A stretch of DNA of 64,000 bases, taken from Leptolyngbya boryana PCC 6306. GTDB lineage: Bacteria; Cyanobacteriota; Cyanobacteriia; Leptolyngbyales; Leptolyngbyaceae. Position 1 is the first letter of the stretch. Each line of letters starts with the position of its first letter. Made by a program: the position numbers and the translations under genes. This document shows, piece by piece, positions 16,359 to 24,438 of this stretch. Where the stretch lies: assembly GCF_000353285.1 (NCBI RefSeq), contig NZ_KB731324.1, positions 1,754,577-1,818,576 of the forward strand, given 5' to 3'. The notes beneath the pieces were generated by a model, which saw only the letters and a program-made list of their open reading frames with translations, made no database searches and was not told the DNA's origin.

Positions 16359-17213
16359 ATGATGAAAACAATAGGCTGGATGAGTGGATTGATCGGTGTC
16401 GTTTTGATCTCGCAAAGTGTAATGGCTCTGCCGACCACAGAAGCTGTGCAACCTTCGTCGATCGCTGGACGCTGGCAAGGCACATTTAACGACAAATATC
16501 CGATGAGCTTTTTATTTTCCCCAGAAGGGAAGCTCGTTATGGTATTTGGAATGAATGGCGCTGAGCCGACTGTGCTTGCAGGCACGACCGTAAACTATAA
16601 AGTCGATGCAACGACAAAGCCGATGCATCTGGATATCACGATTCCGGATGCGAAAGAACCCGTTTTGACGATCGCGGATTTGCCTGATCCGCAAACGCTG
16701 CAGATTCAAATGAGCGATACGAATCCAGGAAAACCACGTCCGACAAAGTTCACCGATCAGACCAAAATGCAGAAAGTCAGCGATCGAGCGATCGAGCCGT
16801 TAGATGCTGCAAAATTTACTCAAGCTGCACAATCGTCTGAAGCAGAAGGACGCATCGTGATGCAGGCGTTAGCTCAATCCGCATTGTTCTCGACTGTCGA
16901 ATCTGGCAAATTTCCAACGACATTAGAAGAATTGGGATTGCCGACGAACAATACTGCAAACTACCGCTATCAGCTTCAAACTCAGCCGAAGCAAATCACG
17001 ATCATTGCGCGTCCTAAAAAAGCCAATCTCAAAAGCTATATCAGTGTGGTCGTCACAGGCACTGAGCGTAAAATTGATTTTGCAACGACTACGGTTTGTC
17101 AGTCTATTCGTCCATCCTTATTTGCTCCACCCCTTCCACGTCTGGGGTCTCCTTTTGCGCCAAATGATAGTCGAGCGGTCTGCGGCATTGGTTCAGAAGC
17201 GGTGAAGTTTTAA
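16359..17213 (+). CDS. Secreted protein with a C-terminal type IV pilin-like G/H domain
   Basis: This 284-residue precursor starts with a signal peptide (cleavage near VMA|LP). Residues about 33-135 form a lipocalin-like or beta-rich region beginning IAGRWQGTFNDKYPMSF. Residues about 160-260 resemble cyanobacterial type IV pilin-like G/H proteins: EGRIVMQALAQSALFSTVES, GKFPTTLEELGL and YRYQLQTQP. The N-terminus lacks a class III pilin signal, so it is unlikely to be an assembled pilin. Two C-terminal cysteines (VCQSIRPS and AVCGIGS) may pair. Function unknown. ATGATG at the start leaves a one-residue ambiguity. Confidence 0.7.
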   Translation: MMKTIGWMSGLIGVVLISQSVMALPTTEAVQPSSIAGRWQGTFNDKYPMSFLFSPEGKLVMVFGMNGAEPTVLAGTTVNYKVDATTKPMHLDITIPDAKEPVLTIADLPDPQTLQIQMSDTNPGKPRPTKFTDQTKMQKVSDRAIEPLDAAKFTQAAQSSEAEGRIVMQALAQSALFSTVESGKFPTTLEELGLPTNNTANYRYQLQTQPKQITIIARPKKANLKSYISVVVTGTERKIDFATTTVCQSIRPSLFAPPLPRLGSPFAPNDSRAVCGIGSEAVKF

Positions 17214-17272
17214 GAAATTGTTTCTAGATACGATCGCAACAACCACGGTAAACTGAGACGCTACTTTCCGAG

Positions 17273-17905
17273 ATGGCTCTCATGGCTACGCTGATTTCTC
17301 CTGACCATTCTGAATTCCCACCGCACCCACGGCTGAAATTAGGCGTGATGGCTTCAGGCAGTGGGAGTAATTTTGAAGCGATCGCACAATCGATCCAAGA
17401 TGGGCACTTGAATGCAGACATTCAAGTCGTGATTTATAACAATCCCGATGCCAAAGTTGCTGAACGTGCCAACCGATTCAGCGTTTCATCCGTTTTGCTG
17501 AATCATCGAGAATTCGACAGTCGAGAAGACCTCGATCAAGCGATCGTCAACACGTTGAAAGATCATCAAGTCGAATGGGTGATTATGGCAGGCTGGATGC
17601 GGATTGTTACGCCTGTATTGATCAATGCTTTTCCGAATCGGATTTTGAACATTCATCCGAGTTTGTTGCCGAGCTTTAAAGGAAATCGAGCGGTTCATCA
17701 AGCCCTAGAGGCAGAAGTTAAGATCACAGGCTGCACGGTTCATTTGGTGGTTCCAGAAGTCGATAGCGGCAAAATTATCATACAAGCCGCTGTTCCTGTA
17801 CTCGAAGACGATACCGTCGAAGCATTGCAGGCTCGCATTCATGCACAGGAACATCAAATCTATCCTGCTGCAATTGCGATCGCTGCGATACAGGCCTCCC
17901 ACTGA
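17273..17905 (+). CDS. purN: Phosphoribosylglycinamide formyltransferase
   Basis: PurN transfers a formyl group from 10-formyltetrahydrofolate to GAR in purine synthesis. The 210-residue protein has the nucleotide-binding start LGVMASGSGSNFEAIAQ and the catalytic block ILNIHPSLLPSFKG with the conserved Asn and His. The catalytic Asp region reads TVHLVVPEVDSGKIIIQAAV. The N-terminal extension of about 20 residues before the core is modest. Start choice between ATG at 17273 and 17282 is open. A hairpin with a T6 run follows. Confidence 0.95.
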   Translation: MALMATLISPDHSEFPPHPRLKLGVMASGSGSNFEAIAQSIQDGHLNADIQVVIYNNPDAKVAERANRFSVSSVLLNHREFDSREDLDQAIVNTLKDHQVEWVIMAGWMRIVTPVLINAFPNRILNIHPSLLPSFKGNRAVHQALEAEVKITGCTVHLVVPEVDSGKIIIQAAVPVLEDDTVEALQARIHAQEHQIYPAAIAIAAIQASH

Positions 17906-17938
17906 TGCCCATTCTCATCAGTCTTAAGGATGATGTGA

Positions 17939-17958
17939 ATGCCGTTTTGAGACGGCAT
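17939..17958 (+). other. Short hairpin downstream of purN
   Basis: ATGCCGT and ACGGCAT pair around a six-base loop. It has no T tract and lies 34 bases after the purN stop, ahead of the true terminator. It may stabilise the 3' end of the message. Confidence 0.35.
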
Positions 17959-17997
17959 GATATGAACAGATTGAGAAGCTCATCGTCTAACACAAGG

Positions 17998-18028
17998 GCA
18001 GTCCAAACCGGGTAGGGACTGCTTTTTT
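17998..18028 (+). terminator. Intrinsic terminator of purN
   Basis: GCAGTCC (17998-18004) pairs with GGACTGC (18016-18022) around an 11-base loop, and a T6 run follows. It separates purN from the permease gene and argues against the TTG at 18030 as that gene's start. Confidence 0.85.
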
Positions 18029-18107
18029 ATTGCCAATTTTTCAGAACGCTTTCCAAAGCCACCTAATTCAGGCACAATCTAGCGTTATTGCGTTATCAGT
18101 GCCGCGA

Positions 18108-19046
18108 ATGGATGCGTTTTTTGCTCAATTGGCTCAATTAATTGTCAACGGAATCTCGGTTGGAAGTATTATCGCCCTGTCTGCGGTCGGTCTGACGCTG
18201 ACGTATGGAATTCTGCGTTTATCGAATTTCGCACATGGCGATTTCATGACAATGGGAGCCTACTTCACGCTGTTATTGAATGCGTTCGGCATCAATATTT
18301 GGATTGCGATGATTCTGTCGTCGATCGCGACTGTTGGAGTCACCCTGATTTGCGAAAAGCTACTCTGGGAACCGATGCGACAGAAACGCGCCACAGCGAC
18401 TACCTTGATTATTATTTCGATCGGGCTGGCGTTATTTATTCGCAACGGCATTATTTTGTTTTGGGGCGGTGGGAATCAACGGTACAATCTTGCCGTGAAT
18501 CCAGCCTTATCGTTTCTGGGAATTACGCTCTCGTTTAACCGGATATTAGTGATCTTATTAGCGATCGTCGCTATTGCCGGATTGCACTATCTGTTGCAAA
18601 ACACCAAAATCGGCAAGGCAATGCGGGCAGTCGCGGATGATTTGGATTTAGCACGAGTGACGGGAATCAATGTTGATCAAGTCGTGATCTGGACTTGGGT
18701 GATTGCAGGCAGTATGACGGCTTTGGGCGGCAGTATGTTAGGACTGGTTGAAGCGGTGCGCCCGAATATGGGCTGGTTCTTGATTTTGCCGTTGTTTGCG
18801 TCGGTGATTTTGGGAGGTATTGGCAATCCTTACGGTGCGATCGCGGGCGGTTTGGTGATTGGGATTGCTCAAGAAGTTGGTGCGGGAATTTCGGATTTGT
18901 TAACGCCTTGGGCTGGAAATCCGATCGTCGATGTGATCGTCAATACGCGCATTTTTACGGCTCAATACAAACTCGGATTTGCCTTGTTTATTATGGTGCT
19001 GGTGTTGTTGTTCCGTCCGCAGGGATTGTTCAAAGGTACAACCTAG
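18108..19046 (+). CDS. LivH-type branched-chain/neutral amino acid ABC permease
   Basis: This 312-residue permease has the LivH pattern: NGISVGSIIALSAVGLTLTY, LRLSNFAHGDFMTMGAY, and the late LILPLFASVILGGIGNPYGA segment, in about eight membrane helices. In cyanobacteria such permeases serve neutral amino acid (Nat) or urea uptake. LivM, the ATPases and the binding protein are not adjacent. I chose the ATG at 18108 (MDAFFAQL). The longer frame starts with TTG directly after the purN terminator. It resembles NatD, but this cannot be settled here. Confidence 0.88.
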   Translation: MDAFFAQLAQLIVNGISVGSIIALSAVGLTLTYGILRLSNFAHGDFMTMGAYFTLLLNAFGINIWIAMILSSIATVGVTLICEKLLWEPMRQKRATATTLIIISIGLALFIRNGIILFWGGGNQRYNLAVNPALSFLGITLSFNRILVILLAIVAIAGLHYLLQNTKIGKAMRAVADDLDLARVTGINVDQVVIWTWVIAGSMTALGGSMLGLVEAVRPNMGWFLILPLFASVILGGIGNPYGAIAGGLVIGIAQEVGAGISDLLTPWAGNPIVDVIVNTRIFTAQYKLGFALFIMVLVLLFRPQGLFKGTT

Positions 19047-19148
19047 CAATTTATTCTCTAGATTTGAGAAAATCTCAGCCGCACGGTTTTCAATGATTTG
19101 AATCGAGAAATTTGGGGACACTAGGCACAGTCTTCTCAATCTTTGAAT

Positions 19149-19733
19149 ATGCAATACCCTTTAGAACTAACGTTCAAATTCTGGTCGCTGACTCCTCAAA
19201 TGACGATCGCTGACGCTCAAGGAAACCCCTATTTCTATGTGCGTCAGCAACTCTTCCGCCTCAAGGAAGTGATCAACGTCTTCGCTGATACCCAGCGATC
19301 GCAAGAACTCTTCACGATTAAAGCCGATCGAATTATCGATTTTTCAGCCCGCTATAACTTCTCAGATCCCAGCGGCATGGTCGTTGGAGCCGTCAAGCGT
19401 CGGGGATTGCGATCGATTTGGAAGGCGCATTTTGATGTGTTTGATGGTGATCAAATTGTGTTCACGATCGAAGAAGAAAATCCTTGGATTAAGGTGATCG
19501 ACTCATTGTTGTCTGAGTTACCTTTCGGCAACTTTTTCACGGGTTACTTGTTCAACCCGACCTATCTTGTGAACCGTCCGGGTGCAGGAACGGTGATGAA
19601 ATTATCTAAGCGCCCGACGTTCTGGTCGCGTAAATTTATCATTCATCAAGTCGATCAAATCAGCGATCGCGAACAGGCTCAAATTTTGTTGAGTTTGATG
19701 ATGATGATTCTGTTAGAACGCAATCGCGGCTAA
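19149..19733 (+). CDS. LURP-one-related / tubby-like fold protein
   Basis: This 194-residue protein fits the LURP-one-related family (tubby C-terminal-like beta-barrel, related to phospholipid scramblases). It begins YPLELTFKFWSLTPQMTI, followed by the typical DAQGNPYFYVRQQLFRLKE and later IIDFSARYNFSDPSG and VFTIEEENPW. The C-terminal helix LLSLMMMILLERNRG is hydrophobic, as in tubby-like folds. The ATG at 19149 is preferred over TTG at 19143. Its stop overlaps the stop of the convergent SRPBCC gene. Function is not established. Confidence 0.78.
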   Translation: MQYPLELTFKFWSLTPQMTIADAQGNPYFYVRQQLFRLKEVINVFADTQRSQELFTIKADRIIDFSARYNFSDPSGMVVGAVKRRGLRSIWKAHFDVFDGDQIVFTIEEENPWIKVIDSLLSELPFGNFFTGYLFNPTYLVNRPGAGTVMKLSKRPTFWSRKFIIHQVDQISDREQAQILLSLMMMILLERNRG

Positions 19734-20161
19734 CGCATGGCATAGTCTCGAAATCGATCGAGGTCTGCCTGAATGGTCGATTCCACAAAACGACCGACAA
19801 AGGGTGTATTCATCACCCGCGCGAGCAATTCAGGCACTGCGTAGGAAATGGTCATTTTTACAATTGTACTGGTCGCGCGATCGTAAAATCGAATGGCTCC
19901 GCGATTGGGCAAACCATCGATCGATTCCCATTGAATAATTTGATTGGGAATTTGTTTGGTAATTTTCGACTTCCAGCTAAATTGCAATCCTGCGGTTGAG
20001 AGCGTCCAGCGTGAGAGTTCGGGCTGATTCTCTAAAACTTGCACCGAGGTAATCCAATTCATCCAATTGGGAAGCTGCTCTACATCTGCCCAAAGCTGCC
20101 AAACTCGGTCAATCGGCTGTTCGACTTCGACTTGAACCGTATGCTCTAACCATTCAGACAT
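19730..20161 (-). CDS. SRPBCC (START-like) family protein
   Basis: This 143-residue protein is of the polyketide-cyclase/START-like SRPBCC superfamily, which forms a helix-grip pocket for lipids or small hydrophobic molecules. The N-terminal strand and helix read HTVQVEVEQPIDRVWQLWAD, followed by LPNWMNWITSV. The long C-terminal helix contains FVGRFVESTIQADLDRFRDY. The ATG at 20161 (MSEWLEHT) is preferred over 20218. Its ligand is unknown. It is divergent from the HEAT-repeat gene. Confidence 0.82.
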   Translation of the reverse strand: MSEWLEHTVQVEVEQPIDRVWQLWADVEQLPNWMNWITSVQVLENQPELSRWTLSTAGLQFSWKSKITKQIPNQIIQWESIDGLPNRGAIRFYDRATSTIVKMTISYAVPELLARVMNTPFVGRFVESTIQADLDRFRDYAMR

Positions 20162-20229
20162 GTTAAAAAATCCAGCAATTGTGCCTATATAAGACAAAAT
20201 ATTAAGGCTGAATTGCAAGGATTGGGGTT

Positions 20230-21201
20230 ATGGTTCAGAGTTTAATTGCGATCGCGACTTTCATGGCAGTGATTAGCGGCGTGATTTTTGGGGTGGCTCG
20301 ATTTGAGAAATCGACCAAGCAAGAGGATGAGATCGAATTGATCACTCAACCAACTGTGAGTGAACCCAGTCCTCCAGAACCGCCTAAACCTGTGGTTTCA
20401 GAATCAGTGGAGCCTGAATCTGTCGTCTCTGAAGCTCCTGAAGAATCGATTCCTGAACCGAGTGTTCCAGAAGTGACGGAATCTCAGCCTGAATCAACTG
20501 TGGCTGAGGTGGCTGAGGAATCCGTGAATGAGCCAATTTCTGAGCCTGAATCGACTGTGGCTGAGGAATCCGTGAGTGAGCTAATTTCTGAACCCGTAGC
20601 GCCAGCGATCGACGTTGATAATGCGATCGAGCCGAGAGATGAAGTTGAAGACATCATTCTTCCTCCGGTGATTCAAGATCCGGTTCGGCAGGAGTTGCTT
20701 GAACCGAGAGCCGAAGTTGCTGAGGTGATGATTCCGCCGACGATTCAAGACCCGAAACGCCCGAATGATGGCAAGCTCGAAGATTTGACGCAAGAGATCC
20801 TGGCTTGGGGGCAATCGAAAGACCTGAAGCATCTGGCAAAACTCATGCAGTATGCGACTCATTCGGATGCGATCGTGCGGAGTCACGTTGCAACCTCGTT
20901 AGGTCGGATTGTCAGCGCTCATCCGATGCGGGGGGATGTTGAGCGATCGATTCCGGTGCTTGGTAAACTGACCAATGATTCTGATGTGAAAGTTCGGGTG
21001 TATGCGGTTCAATCGTTAGGAACGATTCGATCTCAGGAAGTTCTGCCGTATCTGGAACAAGCGTTGCGGAGTCCGTCAGGTAGTGTGACAAAAGCCGCCA
21101 ACCGTGCCCTGCAAAACCTAAAATTGCAGTATGGCAAGCCTCCCTCGGTACAAGTTGCGCAGCAAATGTTAGAAAAAGTAAAAAAGCCAAGTAGAGTGTG
21201 A
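20230..21201 (+). CDS. HEAT-repeat protein with a long acidic Pro/Glu/Ser region
   Basis: This 323-residue protein has one N-terminal membrane helix (LIAIATFMAVISGVIFGVA). Residues about 40-180 are low-complexity, with repeated SEP, PES and VAE motifs, and include two similar blocks ending VIQDP and TIQDP. The C-terminal 130 residues form HEAT/Armadillo-type repeats: VRSHVATSLGRIV and VRVYAVQSLGTI are clear units. The layout suggests a membrane-anchored protein-binding scaffold on an extended stalk. Its partners are unknown. Confidence 0.75.
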   Translation: MVQSLIAIATFMAVISGVIFGVARFEKSTKQEDEIELITQPTVSEPSPPEPPKPVVSESVEPESVVSEAPEESIPEPSVPEVTESQPESTVAEVAEESVNEPISEPESTVAEESVSELISEPVAPAIDVDNAIEPRDEVEDIILPPVIQDPVRQELLEPRAEVAEVMIPPTIQDPKRPNDGKLEDLTQEILAWGQSKDLKHLAKLMQYATHSDAIVRSHVATSLGRIVSAHPMRGDVERSIPVLGKLTNDSDVKVRVYAVQSLGTIRSQEVLPYLEQALRSPSGSVTKAANRALQNLKLQYGKPPSVQVAQQMLEKVKKPSRV

Positions 21202-21248
21202 TCCACTCGTGCTCCCAGGAGCCGAATTGATTGAAATCATTCAAAAAC

Positions 21249-21284
21249 TAAGCCCCCCAGTCTTTAGAAAAACTAGGGGGCTTA
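21249..21284 (-). terminator. Intrinsic terminator for the PLP-enzyme gene
   Basis: TAAGCCCCC at 21249-21257 pairs with GGGGGCTTA at 21276-21284. On the minus strand the stem is followed by GTTTTTGA. It lies between convergent genes and could also help end the HEAT-repeat message. Confidence 0.75.
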
Positions 21285-21304
21285 ATCGTTGCAAGAATTT
21301 TGAA

Positions 21305-22591
21305 CTAAGCGCTAATCGTTGCAGCTTCTTGCTTGTACATCATCTCCCGCACTTTCACCATTCCAGCGACGAGTTGATCCATCTCCTCGCGAGTATGCAG
21401 CGCATTCACGGTAATCCGAATTCTTGGCTTCGCAATAAACCAGATCGGAGACACCCAAATTCCCAAATCGAGCAACTCCCGCGCATACATCTTCGGATTC
21501 ATCTCAGGCGGAAGCAAGACTGGAACCACATTTGTTTCCCCGATCGCTTCAAATCCCTGAGCCGCCAAGCGCGATCGCAAATACCGCGTGCTTTCTTGCA
21601 ACCGCGAAACCAACTCAGGCTCCTTCTGGACTTCCCGGAAACTCTGCAACGCAGCAGCCGTCAAAGGTGGAGCCAGAGAACAAGTCCCGATCGAAGTCGG
21701 CGAACAGTTCATCAACGGCTTCAACTCCGCCACATGCGTACTGATTGCCGCTCCTACTGAAGCGCCGAATTTTGCAAACGTCGAGAGAATTAACGGATTA
21801 ATCCCGCGATCGATCGCATCCTGTGGCTTCAAGCCAAAATGCTCATAAATTCCGCGTCCTGTCTTACCGAGCGCTCCTGTTGCGTGCGCTTCGTCCATCA
21901 GCAGCGTACTGTCAGGATAATTCGACAAAATCTCGATCATCTCTGGCAATGGAGCAATATCGCCATCCATTGAAAATACTGCATCCGACACGACCATAAT
22001 GCGATCGCCCGGTTGAGCATAGCGCTTTAACTTGCGCGCCAAATCTTCCATATCGCAATGGCGAAACGCCTTCACTCGAACTCTAGGACTATAGCCGAAA
22101 AGTTTCCCAGAGCGAGTTCCCGCATGAGCCAGAGCGGATACGATACAGCCGTGATTCAGCACATCCGTCATGATCAGGGTTTCACGAGTATGTTCAAACC
22201 CTGGAACCGGAATCGCTAAATGGCAAAACGCATCCATCAACGCTTGCATTCCCATCCAAGCATTGAGAAAAAGCTGCGTATGAGGCAAATGCTTAAATTT
22301 CGAGACCTCATCTTCAAGCTGGCGGTGCAAATCGATGCGACCACTCAACACCGAAGTTGAACTGTTTGACGTGCCGTATTGAAAAATCGAATCGATCGCA
22401 GCCTGCTTCACCGCTTCATTTTGAGTCAAGCCCAGCACATCGTTCGTGCAAAACGTTAGAACTGTGCGTCGTTTCCCGGTTTCAGCCTCCTCAATTTCCA
22501 CCATGTTTCCCTGGCGTTGATGACAGAGATACTCATCCGGGTCGAGTTCACTTTCATACCAACGCCGCACATATTCCTTAACAACTTGCAC
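21305..22591 (-). CDS. Alpha-oxoamine synthase family PLP enzyme (BioF/KBL-like)
   Basis: This 428-residue enzyme belongs to the fold-type I alpha-oxoamine synthases (8-amino-7-oxononanoate synthase, 2-amino-3-ketobutyrate ligase, serine palmitoyltransferase). Signatures are SNSSTSVLSGRIDLHRQLE, the aspartate and histidine in LLMDEAHATGALGKTGRG, and the PLP-binding lysine in LSTFAKFGASVGA. The start is GTG with GGAG eight bases upstream, so it is well supported. It is longer than typical BioF (about 385 residues), and no biotin genes are adjacent, so I leave the substrate open. Confidence 0.82.
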   Translation of the reverse strand: MQVVKEYVRRWYESELDPDEYLCHQRQGNMVEIEEAETGKRRTVLTFCTNDVLGLTQNEAVKQAAIDSIFQYGTSNSSTSVLSGRIDLHRQLEDEVSKFKHLPHTQLFLNAWMGMQALMDAFCHLAIPVPGFEHTRETLIMTDVLNHGCIVSALAHAGTRSGKLFGYSPRVRVKAFRHCDMEDLARKLKRYAQPGDRIMVVSDAVFSMDGDIAPLPEMIEILSNYPDSTLLMDEAHATGALGKTGRGIYEHFGLKPQDAIDRGINPLILSTFAKFGASVGAAISTHVAELKPLMNCSPTSIGTCSLAPPLTAAALQSFREVQKEPELVSRLQESTRYLRSRLAAQGFEAIGETNVVPVLLPPEMNPKMYARELLDLGIWVSPIWFIAKPRIRITVNALHTREEMDQLVAGMVKVREMMYKQEAATISA

Positions 22592-22748
22592 AGTTTACTC
22601 CTCTCACCTGCATGACGTTCGCAATTTGCTTCTGACTCAACAGTATATTTGCCTATGATGAATTTCGCTCATAAATCAGGCGCAATTCTGATTGGCATGT
22701 CTCAAATTATTAAGACGTGATAACAGCTTATCAGGACTCATAGAAATC

Positions 22749-22790
22749 CAAAAAAAACAGCGATCGCAATTCAGTGTGCGATCGCCGTTT
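22749..22790 (-). terminator. Intrinsic terminator built from two HIP1 octamers
   Basis: Two GCGATCGC octamers (22760-22767 and 22778-22785) pair with each other across a 10-base loop, extended by flanking C/G bases. On the minus strand a T8 run follows. It lies 19 bases past the stop of the gene at 22809 and should end that operon. Confidence 0.8.
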
Positions 22791-22808
22791 CTGAGGAAGT
22801 CAATCCCC

Positions 22809-23696
22809 CTAGATTTCTGCGACTGCCCGTTCTACGAGACGGCGCGCAAGAGTTTGCGTTCCCGTGTGGGTGTAGTATTTCACGGCAACATCGAGAAATG
22901 CGCCCACATAGTCGAGTTTGTCAGCGGAAACGTCTACAACCCCTCGAACGCGATCGAGTAGGGTTTGCTGGCTCAAATTGCGGGAAGAGACAAAATCGCC
23001 CATCCAACCTTTCACCGAATCAAAACTCTGTCCAATAAATCCTAGTTTTCCAGCCGCATCATTGCCAGGGATCAAAGATTGGACGCTGCTGAAGGATTGA
23101 TTCTTCTCCAATTCTTGAGGGGTGGTATTGCTAATCGTAGACAGCCCCTTCTGGATAAAATCGCCCCCTAAAGGAATCAATCCGTCAAAACTGACCAATG
23201 CCGCCATCCGCATCAGCGATTCGCCGCTGTAGTCTCCTAAAGACGCGAGAAAATCTCCAATGCTGTCGCCTGGAATTCCATTAATTTGGCAGAAGGCAAC
23301 GAGTTCGACGACGAGTTTGACGCATAAATCGATGCTTTGGGCTTTTTCGGGTTTCGGAGTGAGATTGCTCAAAAAGCCCAAGAAAGAGATATCTTGACCG
23401 ACTTTATTTGCCAGCGCTGCCGCTCCTAGCGCACCTGCGGCATTATCGACTGTTTGGTAAAGCCACATTGCCCGCTGATAGCCTTGGGATTCGTCGTTGT
23501 AGAGATACACAGCGCGTTCCCCGATCGCTTGAATCATGCTCTCGTCGGTTTCGCCTGTGACAACGCGAATGGTATTGGTGAACCCAGTGAGATTCTGCCA
23601 TTGTCCAGGAACGAGAAAGTCCAGTGCATGTAAAGCCTTGACCGTCGTGCCCCCGGTGGGAAGTTCGTCTACCAGTTCAAAAATCGGTTTACTCAT
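22809..23696 (-). CDS. Conserved hypothetical protein, about 295 aa
   Basis: I do not recognise a domain. The protein is largely helical and soluble, starting MSKPIFELVDELPTGGTTVK. Hydrophobic, alanine-rich stretches such as TVDNAAGALGAAALANKVGQ and LCVKLVVELVAFC occur but do not look like classical membrane helices. The C-terminal region reads VRGVVDVSADKLDYVGAFLD, then VAVKYYTHTGTQTLARR. The ATG at 23696 is preferred over 23702. It lies 39 bases downstream of a lipoprotein gene on the same strand and ends at a HIP1-based terminator, so the two form a likely operon. Confidence 0.65.
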   Translation of the reverse strand: MSKPIFELVDELPTGGTTVKALHALDFLVPGQWQNLTGFTNTIRVVTGETDESMIQAIGERAVYLYNDESQGYQRAMWLYQTVDNAAGALGAAALANKVGQDISFLGFLSNLTPKPEKAQSIDLCVKLVVELVAFCQINGIPGDSIGDFLASLGDYSGESLMRMAALVSFDGLIPLGGDFIQKGLSTISNTTPQELEKNQSFSSVQSLIPGNDAAGKLGFIGQSFDSVKGWMGDFVSSRNLSQQTLLDRVRGVVDVSADKLDYVGAFLDVAVKYYTHTGTQTLARRLVERAVAEI

Positions 23697-23735
23697 AAAC
23701 AACCTATGATGAAAATTTCAGAAGCAAGGCTCGTC

Positions 23736-24260
23736 TTAGCTTTTTAGCTGAGAGAGTCCTTTGAGATCGAATTTCGAGATCCACTGTTCGCGATCGGCTT
23801 TCGTAAAGGCAGGATCACGCGATAGCACTTTAACTTGATACTTGCCTACCAAGACTCCCGTTTGGGTATTTCCCATCGTCATGGCGGGGAAGCCGTTAAT
23901 CTTCTCAGTTGTGTTTTGATACTTTGCAGCAGCAGCGGGCAGGCTGGAGGTATCCGAGATCGACAACATTGCCAAATCTTTTCCGTCTTTCTTCAATTTG
24001 GCTTCAGCAAACCCTTTTTTCTCTTGGGTATAAACCCGTTCATACCCCGCACCCGGTTTCGGGAAATACTTGTTAAATTGGCTGCCTTGGGTTGCATCTT
24101 TCTTGACTGCAACGACACCGGGTTGGTTACTTTCCTTCTGGGCTTCTGCAAAACGAGAAGGTTCTTTTGCTGTGCAGCCGCTAATGAATAAGGCGATCGC
24201 TAACATCATGGCGACGATCCCACGCCGCCAATTTGTGAAAGTCAATGCTTGGTGTCTCAT
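23736..24260 (-). CDS. Conserved cyanobacterial-type lipoprotein
   Basis: This 174-residue precursor has a basic N-terminus, a hydrophobic helix and the lipobox LFISGC, with the lipidated cysteine near position 29. The mature part contains FNKYFPKPGAGYERVYTQEK, KGFAEAKLKKDGKDLAMLSI, and GFPAMTMGNTQTGVLVGKYQ, a compact beta-rich domain. The function is unknown. Being a lipoprotein it should sit on a membrane facing the periplasm or lumen. It is the first gene of a two-gene minus-strand operon. Confidence 0.75.
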   Translation of the reverse strand: MRHQALTFTNWRRGIVAMMLAIALFISGCTAKEPSRFAEAQKESNQPGVVAVKKDATQGSQFNKYFPKPGAGYERVYTQEKKGFAEAKLKKDGKDLAMLSISDTSSLPAAAAKYQNTTEKINGFPAMTMGNTQTGVLVGKYQVKVLSRDPAFTKADREQWISKFDLKGLSQLKS

Positions 24261-24438
24261 ATGGAGTGTTGGAAATTGGACTATACGATCGATTTACGCT
24301 GTTGCCTATTTTGTTGCAACCGACCCAAGTTAGAGATGGCTACGATCGCTACAAAATTCAGAGGCTCCTTGTTAATGTAGAAGGATTTAAATCGAATTTC
24401 ACGCGATCGCAGTACTTTGCAATGAAAGGAGAAAATTG

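Noticed and set aside
18030-18107. TTG start giving a 26-residue longer LivH-type permease
   Set aside because: It begins directly after the purN terminator and has no ribosome binding site or family match.
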